Of a stretch of DNA of 64,000 nt, positions 46,390 to 57,000 are shown in pieces (position 1 is the stretch's first letter; each line of letters opens with the position of its first letter). Under the pieces are notes generated by a model. That model did not search any database, had not been told where the DNA came from, and worked only from the letters and a program-made list of their open reading frames with translations. Made by a program: the position numbers and the translations under genes. Where the stretch lies: assembly GCA_033439265.1 (NCBI GenBank), contig JAVTVX010000010.1, forward strand, positions 18,011,490-18,075,489, in the 5' to 3' direction. Source of the DNA: Dillenia suffruticosa (taxonomy: Eukaryota; Streptophyta; Magnoliopsida; Dilleniales; Dilleniaceae).

Positions 46390-47543
46390 CCGCCCCAGAT
46401 GGCATTGACCCAACTGATCGGAAAGTCCATCCCCACCCTGCTGAAAATGAATCCCTCATAGAAAACAGCGACTCATTTGATGCTGCCTCTGATCTTCTTA
46501 AGCTGTTTGGTGCCATTTCCGCACTTAAATCGGCTTATGTTCAGCTCCAGGAAGCTCATGTTCCGTACGACCCTGACATGATCAAAACTGCTGATGACAA
46601 CTTTGTTTCCAATCTCCAAATTCTCTACAAGATTAAGCATAAAAACAAGGACGGACGGACAGTTGAAGTTGAATCAGACTTCTCTGCCTCTGCTTTGTTG
46701 CTTGCAGAAATCCAAGTTCATAAGAGACAGAGTTTAGGTCCGAGAGTCAAGCAAAAGATTATGAGATCCTGTGTTTACGATGACGACTCCATGACTTGAA
46801 TATCAAGTGCACGAAATTGGCTTCTGCACTTCTACAGAGAACAAATGGAAAAGAGAATACCCCCAGTGACATTACATTTTTCATGGACACCTATGTGGGG
46901 GTTTCATGGACACCTATCAGTTTGATGAAAGCTGCAGGCTGGGATCTTGACATGGCAGTGAATTCCATTAAGGGTTAGTCGCCTATTCCAAAAGATCACA
47001 CAAGAAGTATGCCTTTGAAGCCTATATTGCAAGAAGAATGTTCCATGGGAAGTCAGTTGAGTCCTACAACATAGATGATTTAGTTAGATTCAATGACCCA
47101 TTTGAGGCTTTAATGGTAGATCCAGATTCAAGATTTGCCGAATTCTGTAGATCAAAGTACCTATTTGTTGTTCACTAAAAAATATAGGCTTCATTTTTTG
47201 GGAATTTAGATCAGAGAGCTTTTGTATCCAGTGGCAAGCATCCAAGGACCCCCTTCTAGCATTTGTGAAGTTGGCGAAGTGGGTATGGATTCTGCAAGGG
47301 ATTGCAGCTACAATTCAGCCCAAGGCAGAAATATTTGGTGTGAATAGCGGATCTAAATTCTCTGAAATATATATGGAATCTGTAGAGGAGGTTAAGAAGG
47401 ACAGAGCAGCGTTGAGTGACCACCAAGAAAAATATCAGGTGGAGTTTATGGTCATTCCGGGATTTAGAATTGGGGATACAGTGATAAGATCTAGGGTTTA
47501 CTGCTCGAGAACAAGACACAAACCTGGTGCAAGCTTGCTCTGA
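46390..47543 (+). pseudogene. GIL1: GIL1-like (DUF641) gene remnant
   Basis: Plus-strand fragments line up in order with the GIL1 (gravitropic in the light) family. The N-terminal DUF641 region reads SAYVQLQEAHVPYDPDMIKTAD (quoted in part) around 46530-46600. An internal piece gives SLMKAAGWDLDMAVNSI (46920-46975), then MFHGKSVESYNIDD in a shifted frame. The C-terminal region (47265-47543) reads WILQGIAATIQPKAEIFGVN, SEIYMESVEEV, DRAALSDHQEKY and FRIGDTVIRSRVY. A stretch between the first two blocks is missing relative to family length, and at least three frame changes occur. The intact gene would act in light-dependent gravitropism. No poly-A tail or target duplication was seen, so retro-origin is undecided. 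Confidence 0.75.
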
Positions 47544-48230
47544 CTGACTGGTAACTGAACCAAATGTATCTGCCTCTTTCTTAAAATTCGGTGCAATTCC
47601 TAACTTCGATCTAAGGTATTATTGCACCTTTTTGAGCCTTTGACGAGTAGATGATTCTGGGATTGAACCCACAAGCTTGTTAATTGCATTCTGATGTGGA
47701 AATATATGGCGTCCCTAACTGTGCCTGATATCGATAGTTTTCCTGCGACCGGACTATTGACATGGAATATCTTGTACTTGGGATGCTATCATAACTTTAT
47801 TAAGGCCCTAAAGCAAGTGGTTCGTGAGTCATTTTATTGCTTTTCATTAAATTTTGGTTCTCATGCTCTGCTAAATCCTTTATAGAAGCTCACGTCAGGA
47901 TCTGAAATTCCTAGTGTGAGTTCATTATGTGCAAAATGAGTTTCTCTTCTTTTGTTTTATGAGTTTTGCCTTTATTGACATTTTTTTTTAGTCTAGCCCA
48001 GAACTCTGTTCATTGTGTTGGTCACTCGCAGTAAAAGAAAAAAAAATATTTTGATCAAACCATTTGCTTTGGTGAAGGTATCATATTGATCCTTTTAATT
48101 CGTATAGGAGTTTTATTCTGTTGATTATTCTCTCAGATGGGCACTGAGGAGAAAAGTTACATGAATTTAAGAAAGAAAGAAAAGGTGAGGCTCATAACAA
48201 ATCTATTTTTGACTTGCGAGTGTTCACGCA
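47544..48230. other. Intergenic between GIL1-like remnant and OFP17-like gene
   Basis: No gene recognised. The right end is probably the 3' UTR of the minus-strand OFP17-like gene. Confidence 0.5.
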
Positions 48231-48788
48231 TCACCTGGACACATCCACCTCATCCTCAGGTGAAAATAAGTCCTTGCAGAGTTCTCCATAGAATCTGCAT
48301 ACTAGATTAATGAAAATTGGACATTTTAGTTTTTTCCAACAGTATAGAAGCTCGTCAACATCCATTAAGCCCCTAACTTTGCCTTCTTCCACTATCATTT
48401 CCACAAAGTAATTCTCGAAACTACTGCATGCATCTTCAACATCTTCACGATTGCACAAGTTTCCCCTTTGTTGGTGTCCATTGTTCTTCACATAAGCTGG
48501 TGTGATTGGTGAGGGGAAGAGCAGTCTTTCACGCCCTCCCCCTGAGACACTCCTTAGCTTTGTTAGTCTGTTCATCTTTTTAGACTGTCTTCTTAAGGAT
48601 TGAAAAACTGATCGTAACTCAGTAATGTGCTTTCTCAGAGGAGCGTGTTTGGATTTGGTGCGGTGAAGGCAGCATGGAAGAGCTCTTATAAGGAGAGGCC
48701 TTCTGAACCTGAACTTAAAAGCCCCTAGTATTTTTTTGCATGGCTTGAAAAGCTGGAATTTGAAGGCAAGTAAGGCTTTCGCTTTCAT
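48231..48788 (-). CDS. OFP17: OVATE-family protein, OFP17-like
   Basis: Intronless 185-residue protein. OVATE-family proteins are plant-specific regulators of cell shape and organ growth that interact with TALE homeodomain factors and cytoskeleton-associated proteins. The N-terminus MKAKALLAFKFQLFKPCKKI is basic and hydrophobic, as in OFP17. The central stretch (about 40-100) is basic and Ser-rich with PSPITPAYVK. Residues about 114-172 form the OVATE-type region: EDVEDACSSFENYFVEMIVE then DVDELLYCWKKLKCPIFI and VCRFYGELCKDLF. A TATA-like CTATTTATAACC on the minus strand lies about 95-105 bases upstream of the ATG, consistent with a short 5' UTR. The subgroup assignment is from recall of family members, not alignment. 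Confidence 0.82.
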   Translation of the reverse strand: MKAKALLAFKFQLFKPCKKILGAFKFRFRRPLLIRALPCCLHRTKSKHAPLRKHITELRSVFQSLRRQSKKMNRLTKLRSVSGGGRERLLFPSPITPAYVKNNGHQQRGNLCNREDVEDACSSFENYFVEMIVEEGKVRGLMDVDELLYCWKKLKCPIFINLVCRFYGELCKDLFSPEDEVDVSR

Positions 48789-48880
48789 ATCTGGAAAATT
48801 TTAAAATGATAGGCCAAGGCCAGGGAGAGTGTTGGGATATTGTTGGATGCTTTGGGAGCTTTTTGGTGGGCGTTAGGTTA

Positions 48881-48892
48881 TAAATAGGGATG
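48881..48892 (-). promoter_or_regulatory. Candidate TATA box of the OFP17-like gene
   Basis: CTATTTATAACC on the minus strand, about 95-105 bases before the start codon at 48788. Confidence 0.4.
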
Positions 48893-49608
48893 GACGGTGT
48901 AACAGTGTTGTGTTGTGCGATATAAGAAATAAAATTCAAATGTGGAATGGTATAAATATAATGTTAGGTGTTCTTAAGGAGACAGTCTAATGGTACAAAC
49001 TTTATTCTCTAATTTGGTGATTTCAGATTTAAATATTTATACAACTAAAAATAAATAAATAAATAAATATAATGTTAGGTTGTTGCTGCAATGGGCACTA
49101 GTCTACATTGATGAACAAAAAGTAAAAAGGGTGCTAGTGCTAGTGGGTCTCACGTCGGAGAGGAATTTAGAGAGTGGGGCGCCTGTCCGTAAAGTCGGTG
49201 AGTGCACTACCCTTGTTTCTTCTTCAAGGCATTTGTAAGTTTTGGTTTCACAATAGACTTGACGACCCTGATGATTATTATCATTATTTTGCTGATTAAG
49301 TGCATAATTAAATTCAAATTAGTAGAAACGCGAGGGAGGGTCACGATTCCACAAAGCTCAAGTCTCGCCAGTCTCAATTGGGCCAATCACTGTTGGACTC
49401 CGGGCAGCTTCTTGTGTATGTGGCCCGGTTTCGTTCCCCTTACAGTACCCATTTTGTTCCTTTACGAAAAAAAAAAAAAAAAACCGTTGAAAGGCAATGG
49501 GAATATGAAGCCGCTCTCGGTTCAAGTTTGAAACCTAGTGTAGGCAGCATTATATCTATTCTCCACTGTAAGGTCGGGGCTTAGTTACGCCCGAAGTGCA
49601 GTCATGTC
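48893..49608. other. Intergenic
   Basis: No gene. Contains AAATAAAT repeats near 49049-49068 and an A-run at about 49467-49484. Confidence 0.5.
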
Positions 49609-51785
49609 TTCGGCTCTTCATTTATTTATTTATTTATTTATTTTGGTGAAAATAAGGGGAAAGAACTCAGAAAGAAAACAGCGAGCAGAGGCACGGCCCC
49701 ACACAAACAGACCAACACTACACGGGCTTTCTGGAACCCTTACGTCTCATTCTCTTGATCCCCTCACTATCTTCCATCAACATAGCGTCCAGAGCCTGAG
49801 GAGGCTCCTCAAGAATGGTTACACCAGAGGCAGCGTTTGTTCCCATGTTCGCGAGGAAATCTGCACACCTATTCATCTCACGGAAAACATGGATAACACG
49901 GCTAACTCCCAGCTCAGACAGGAGATCTTGACACTCTAATGAAATAAAGTGAAGGGGATGCTCAGTAACCTTGTCATCCTCCAGCAAATGGACTAGATTC
50001 ATGCAATCCGTTTCCACTTGCAGATGGCTAATTTGCAGCCTTTTAGCCAGGCGCAAGCCTTCTCTTAAACCCCATAGCTCGGCAGTTATAACATCAGTAT
50101 TTCCTATGTTGATCACATAGCCTCTAATCCAGTTGCCTTTCTCATCTCTCAGTAATCCTCCTGCGCTGGCTTTCCTTGAACCCCGGGAAACAGCACCACC
50201 TGAATTCAATTTAATTCCAACCCTCAGGAGGATGCCACTTCACCCAAATGCTTAACTCATCACTGCTCTCTGCCTCCTTAGTAAAAGATTCCAACCACTC
50301 TTTTTACTCATGCTGCGGATTCTGTTAGCAACCACCACGCTTCCTTCTCTCTTGTTTTCCAAAGCAAGCTTACATCTTCTTTTCCACAGCACCCATATAG
50401 CAGCCGCAAAAGAGTAGCCACTCCTCCTCCCTGCTCCTGGCATACTCCCTAAGCCACTTCTAATCCATCTCCCTGTATCACCTCTCCAAAAGTCTTCCTC
50501 TCCTTCAATTCCCGGCCTCAACAACTTCCAAACTTCCTTGGCTTCCCTGCAATCTCTAAGCACATGGAGTAAGGTTTCAGTATGCTCTTCACATTAGGGA
50601 CACCTATCATCATTCGAAATGCCTCTTTTCCTCCTCATTGGTTAGACATTTACTTTTAACTGCAGTCCACATGAAGAATTTCACCCTTTCTGGACTGTCT
50701 GTTTTCCAAACCCCTTTCCAATCCTCTTCCCTAAGCTCTCCAAGGTTTTGATCCTCCTGTCAGCTGCCATAAGCACTAGCTACTGTGAACATACCATTGT
50801 TCGACCACTTCCAAAAGACAGAGTCTTCAACTCCTTCCCTCCAGGGAATCATAATTCCTTGGAATGTTTCTTCCGTCTCAGCTAACACCAATTCCCTGAG
50901 ATCCTGCACCCTCCAGTTGCCTTCATTGTCGATGAAATCCTCCACTTTAAACTGAGGAAGATGTCTCGGTTGAGGAAGAATCGCATAATCTGGGAGACTT
51001 TCATTCCCCACCCATTTGTCTCTCCAGAAATCTATATTTTTTCCATCTCCCACCCTCCATTTCACTCCATTAGCAAGACACTCTCTGCTGTTAAGAATTC
51101 CACTCAGCCGCCACCTCCTTTAGGGTAATTAAAAAGGCTACCTTTTTTCATGTATTTCACTCTCAAAACTTGACACCAAAGATGGTTTTCTCCCTTAGTC
51201 AACATCCCACCAAGCTTGGCCAGCATTGCAACATTACTCATCCTCATCTTGCGCATCCCCAGACCACCCCATTTCTTAGGCTTGCAGACTGAATCCCAGT
51301 TCACCAGATGGATCTTCCTAGCTCCATCTTTGCTTCTCCATAAGAAATCCCTGTTGATTTTGTCCTTCTATTGCAAGTACCACTTGAAAGCCAAGCTGTC
51401 TGCATATTGTGCATAGGAATAGCAGAATTGACAGCTTGATTGAGGACTCTTCTTCCTGCATTACTAAGCATGTTGTAACTGGCCTTGAACTCTCACCACT
51501 AAATGATTATAGAAGTCTCTTCTTGCTCTTTTATGGATAGTAGGAACCCCCAATTACCTTCCTAAATCCTCGGAGAGAACAAATTTGCTCACCACCGTCA
51601 ATGAGTTCTTAATAGTCCAAGGGGTCCTGGGAGAGAACCAAATTCTTGACTTAGCCGGATTCACCTCTAACCCACTGTCTGTCGTGAATTCCCTTAAACA
51701 ATCCAAAATAGAGCTGAGACTCAAAAGATCAGCCTCTGCAAGAAGAAGGAGATCATCCACAAAAAATAATTGGGAAATTGAGGGA
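49609..51785 (-). mobile_element. 5'-truncated LINE (L1-type), largest copy in window
   Basis: Minus-strand order: RT end with the catalytic pair as FFVDDLLLLAEAD (about 51730-51780); thumb-like region (WGGLGMRKMRMSN; VGDGKNIDFWRDKWVG, VFWKWSNNGMFTVASAY); the Cys/His block (HTETLLHVLRDCREAKEVW, about 50520-50580); and RNase H (50209-49718: NSGGAVSRGSRK, ITAELWGLREGLRLAK, VETDCMNLVHLLED, FREMNRCADFLANMG). Here the usual first catalytic Asp position reads NSGG. The tail is (TAAA)n, seen as TTTATTTATTTA at about 49616-49641. The 5' part, including the endonuclease, is missing, as expected after incomplete reverse transcription. Stops between blocks (for example near 50570-50600 and 51370) make it inactive. 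Confidence 0.88.
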
Positions 51786-52982
51786 CCTGACCCTTACCTG
51801 AATCATATAGTTCAGCCTACCATAATCAAGACGAACAACTTCGGCTCTTTATATTTCTACCCACCCATGGGATTTCAACAATATTTCAGTAATATTTATC
51901 TAGTAAATACCAGTGTTTGGATGGAGTGATTAACAGGATAAGGGTGAAGTGCCGCTTCCTCGGGTTCTTGCTCAATTATTTTGTGATACAAATAAAAATG
52001 GAAAGGAGATAATATCAACCCAAGGGAGAGCCAAACCTTTATATGTACTCTATAATATTCAAATTAGATTAGTTAGACAAAGTCTAGTAGTGGTTGTAAT
52101 AAAAATCTACTAACACCAGAAAGAGAGTAGTCAGTACCATCAAGCTGGTTGTTTAAATGACACCTCATAATCTTGAAATTTTAGATTTGAATTTGATTAC
52201 TGAATGTTGCTTACAAAAGTACTCTCCGGATAATTTTTGTCATTGTTTGTCATTTTGGAGGAATGATGGTGACAAACTCGTGAAGGAAAGCAAGTATAGT
52301 ATAAACGGAATATTCTATGGTGGGTGGAGATTCTTATGGTGATGTCTGCGGAATACATGCAAAAGGGTAGTAACGTTGACCACCTCTTCCACCATTTTAC
52401 ATGGCAAAGAACCAAAAAAACAGAAGCTAGAGAAGTGGCTCACTCATAGCTAATTGTAATTTGCTTTTGACATTCTCTAAGGAGACAGTCTGGTCACAAT
52501 CCCCCTTCCCCAACCCTGAGATCCAGAATTCGAATTCTTGTGTAACAAAATAAAAAATTTAGTTGACGATTGTTTAATTTTTTATTATTATAATCTGCTA
52601 CCTTTTAAGATCAATTTTTCTGAAATCAACATTTCTCATACTTAACTGCTGGAAATCTCGATTCAAGCCATGAAAGTGTGCTCACATGTTTGAAAGGATA
52701 TATTTTCTTTGAAAGTTGCTGCATTTTGGACGTCCAGGGTGCAGGAGATTGTTGAAATTATCTTGGGTTTTATTTTGTAATGAGAGAGCAATTAGGATGT
52801 TAGGACAACTTCGGTGTTTGAGTCCCTCCACTCGGTCTACCGAAAAGAGCAATTTGGATGTTCTGTTGGCCCCATTCTGTTTCTGATTGCCGGAACCATT
52901 TTGGGCTCTCTTTTTTTTGTGTGTGGGCCGGCGGGGTGACGGGAATTTTGGGCTTTATTTGTAAGAAAGATGTTTGACGAAT
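51786..52982. other. Intergenic
   Basis: No gene. The pieces AAGGAGACAGTCT near 48977 and 52480 are shared between two otherwise different intergenic stretches and could be an old short repeat family. Confidence 0.4.
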
Positions 52983-52999
52983 TTTATTTTAGCATCTTT
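52983..52999 (+). repeat. SINE target-site duplication, left
   Basis: TTTATTTTAGCATCTTT, identical to 53220-53236. Confidence 0.8.
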
Positions 53000-53219
53000 T
53001 TCTTTTTTTTTTTATTTTTTATTTTTTATTTTTTTTTAGGTACCGTGCTTTACTCCAACTAATTCGAACTATCCGCTGCAATAGCTCCTTTTCGAAGGAC
53101 AGGTCTTCCAACAGAAAATGCTCCATACACATGAGGATCCGATACTCCCAACGAGAGTCGAACCTCAGTCATGTTTAAGAGAACTCAACCCCACGTCCAG
53201 TTGAGTCAACCCACATTGA
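53000..53219 (-). mobile_element. tRNA-derived SINE with A-tail
   Basis: On the minus strand: A-box-like TGACTCAACTGG (53197-53208; one mismatch to TRGYNNARNNGG), B-box GGTTCGACT (53156-53164), then a ~110-bp tRNA-unrelated body ending GGTACCT and an A-rich tail with AAAAAATAAAAAATAAAA spacing (the T-rich run 53000-53038 on the plus strand). A perfect 17-bp duplication flanks it. This is the full set of SINE hallmarks. A SINE would be moved by LINE machinery such as that of the neighbouring LINE family; the link is inference. Confidence 0.82.
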
Positions 53220-53236
53220 TTTATTTTAGCATCTTT
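53220..53236 (+). repeat. SINE target-site duplication, right
   Basis: TTTATTTTAGCATCTTT; exact match to the left copy. Confidence 0.8.
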
Positions 53237-54044
53237 GCCTGGCTTTATTTAGAAGCAGGGTTTTATAGCAGGTTTTGGACTTCCATTTTGGGACAATGAA
53301 TATACCCAACCCATCTTATGCAACGCGTGTATCCAACAGCTCCGATAGTTAATAAGGGACATACCCTTAAGGGCAGGTTGGATGTAAATACGTGTCATTA
53401 CCCTGTCCCAACCCTACGCACGCTCACCTCTATATCAAACTTACGCCCAGAACTCAGCAACTTATGAAAAACGTGCAAATCACAATCCATCTACTGAAGT
53501 TGTAAATTTCATACTGATAGTTCACCATCAATCTGACACCACTACAAACATTGCCCTCTAGGATGGAAGAAATCAATCACCAAAGCCAAAGAGCTATAAT
53601 TCAACTGGAACTGTCCTCTTTCCCTTGAGGTCTCCCCTTCCCCTTAAGGTCTCAAGTTCAAGCTTCCCACTGAAAAATACCACCCGTATTCTCTCATCCA
53701 TGTCTCCCAACCACGTATATTCTGATGTCTGATGGACAGGAAATTGTTCATTTCTGTTTTCTAGTATCTCTAGTATCCGAAATGGTTACAGCACTAACAA
53801 CTGGGGCAAAGTTTTCTGTGAGAGTCAACGGGCCGGTATATTAGACCCATGGAAGAAGGCCCATGTGATCGTCCTAGACAGAAGGAAAAGGGAGGCAAAA
53901 AGAATGTACAGTCCGCAATTTTGTACACCACTTGAATCCCCCAAAAGGAAAATGGGAACAGGATTGCAGTTTCTAGAACTAGGGTAATCTGTTTGCATCT
54001 AGCATTACCGTCTTCTCATTATTATATGGCTGTGGTGCTTCCGA
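53237..54044. other. 3' flank of the nucleotidyltransferase gene
   Basis: No separate gene. At least the right part is probably 3' UTR of the minus-strand gene whose stop is at 54045-54047. Confidence 0.5.
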
Positions 54045-57000
54045 TCACATTCCGAGGGACAATGGAGGAAAATCTTCATCTTTTAAATGATAAGACTGCT
54101 TTGCAGCTCTGAAAGCCCAAAACATGAAAATCCTTTAGCCATCTCTTTCAGAATGCACACATGGAACCCATATAAACATGGACCCACATGCACGGAAGCA
54201 ATTATAAGTTGACTAAACGATTACTCACCTTTCATGGTTACTTATTTCCAATGGGTTTGACTTCTGTAGATCTTGAGCTACGATGCTTCTTGCAGAGCCC
54301 CAAGGACAATGAGTGCATGAATCTTGTCTAGTGCTCCCTACTTGAAGTGCATAAGGCAGGCCACCTAAAGACCCAAATTCAAAATTTTCTGACGGGAAGC
54401 AGGTAGCATTTGCGGCGGAAGGAACTCCATTGGAAGGTGCAGTTTGGTTATAGCCCCGCAATGCAGGATTCCTGTTGCATAATGCAGGAACCTGTACTTT
54501 CAATTGCTCAGGGCCACCTTGTCTAGACAAATCCTTCTCTGATGAAATTGTTGCAAAGCCATTGCCATGAGTTTCTCTCTGTAACTGGCTATAACTTCCG
54601 GATGAGGGACTCCTCGCTTTACCTGGTGATGGCTTAAATTGGTGTGGACGATGGAACTACAAAATTTCAGAAAGTAAGACGAATAGAAGATATTGAGGCC
54701 GACCATAGTAATAAATGGCAGACCCATTTGATCATGGCAATGGTACGCACTGATAAGGGAAGAGAACAAAAGAACTGTGAACTATGTTACCGTATTGGGC
54801 AGAAATGTGCCAGTCCCTCGTGATTTTTGTTTTTCTTCCAGACAGGATACAGCATTAGATGATGCAGAACAGACAGGGTAAAAAGGCTTTCTAGAAAGAA
54901 AACTCTTCCTATTAATTTTGGAAAAGTTTTGCTTGAATGGGATGGAACCATGAAAGATATCAAACGAATTGTCCTTCTGGTACTGGGGCGACATGGGAGG
55001 ACTAGAAAGAACAGGAGCAGTTATGACATACCCATGGCAAAAGTAGCCATACAACAGACTCCTAAAGTGACTCTTATAATCCCCACTGAGATCTGATAGG
55101 GAGTTTGAAGCTTCTGTGCTCCCATCAGTGCCAGACTCCCTGTCCCCAAAGTAAGCATCTGAACCTTCTGCTAGAGCTGTACTAAAGCTTGCTGGGTCAA
55201 TCCAAATCCTCGAATCTCCATTACAATATGAACAAACTGAATTGGAAGGGATATACCGTTTTCGAGATTCTGATGGCAAATTAATCTGCTCCCCCACATC
55301 AATAACACCATTTACTGGCTTCCTTTGAAACTCTGTTCCATTTAAACTCTTCAAATTCAAATTTAAATCACTTAGTTGAGGTGAACTATCTGATTTGTTG
55401 CCAATAGTTCTACAACCAAGGAATGTGCTTGCCAGGTCTTTAGCATCACCGGTGGGACATCTTGAAAAAGCATCACAGTCAACAATGCCATTAGCATCAA
55501 AGACAATCTGAGAAGGGCCAACTTTCTTCACATAGCATCTCTCTAGCTCATTGCTGATCCCTGAAACTAATTTATCTTCCACTCCACACACACCATCACA
55601 TTCAGCAAATGAAACCTTCGGAAACTTAGGGTCAGATAATGTTTCTGTGCAAGGCCCATCAAATCCAGGATTTGGAGTATAATTTTGTGCATAGCCACTG
55701 AATTTGCTACCATGCCTCTCCAAAGTGTTTGCAAAGAATTTCTTCAGTTCATCATCTATCCTTTCCCTTGGTAGAGAAAGAATCCACCCAAGCTTGCGTG
55801 CCCCAAACTTAAAAGCACTACGTATACGAAAGAAGTTACCTGCAGAAAACTCATGCCTGTCACAAGTAGAATGAAGAGAAAAAGTAGAATGACTGGGCCT
55901 TTTGGATGGACCAAGTGACCAAGACCACTTTGTCTTTATTCATTCTGCATCGCAAAGTAATAAATTCACGTTCCACCCCACTACCTGTACTCCTAGGCAA
56001 AAATTTGAAAGATAAAAGCAATAGTGACAGGGAAGCACACATAGATCCGGTATTGGGGGCAACTGGACTGCTAACAGCAATGATAATAGCAATAAGGAAA
56101 GTAACAATGGCAATGCTATGAGCCGGTAGAAACAGTTGCACTAACAATACAAGAAATGCAGTGGAGAAGAAATCATATAAGGATAATACTTGCAGAATGC
56201 TCAAACCATTAGAAATTATTATGAAATTAGTTCACATAGTGGAAGCGGTGTCAGAATGACATAAAGGTATGCCCCCGACAAATTACATGACTAGTATGGT
56301 GCAGTGAGTAGAATGAGAAATATTTACCCTCCACATCAAACATGAATATTTTCTGCATTCTGAAATATTACACATTTCAACCTAAACCCACTTAGTCACG
56401 TAATAGAGTTATTATCTGTGCCCAAGAAGTATATGAGAGCATTAAAAGGGCTTGGGGGGGTTTCAATAATATTATAGCTGCATACCTCTGTTGACACTGC
56501 GCCCAAGGTTGTTGTTCTCTCTTAATGGGTCAACTATATTCAAATGTTTCAAAGGGAAGGTCCTGGTATTTGCCTCATGGCCTTTGGGGGGAACTGAGAA
56601 TAAACCCAAGCAATTTCTCAAAAATTCCTCTTGAAGCAACATATCATGGCCATCATTAATTGGCATCTCAGCTGCGCGCGCGCACACACACACAGATATC
56701 AGAATCTTTATTTGGAAAATTGACAGCAAAATGCATCTAATAAGATGCAACCAAGAACAGTTAAAAAAAAATGCTTACCCATGATATTGGGAAGGGAGCA
56801 CTTGCGAACTGGACCACTTAAACTAATACAATAATTCTCCCAGTCAAATTTGCTGAAGTAGTACAAAAATCTATAAAGAACCTACGAATTGGACAATATT
56901 CATAATTACTAAACACAACAACACAACGGCAATAATAACACAATGGACACATAAAAGTACTTACCGACAAAGGACCATTGAAAGACCAATGAAATAGATG

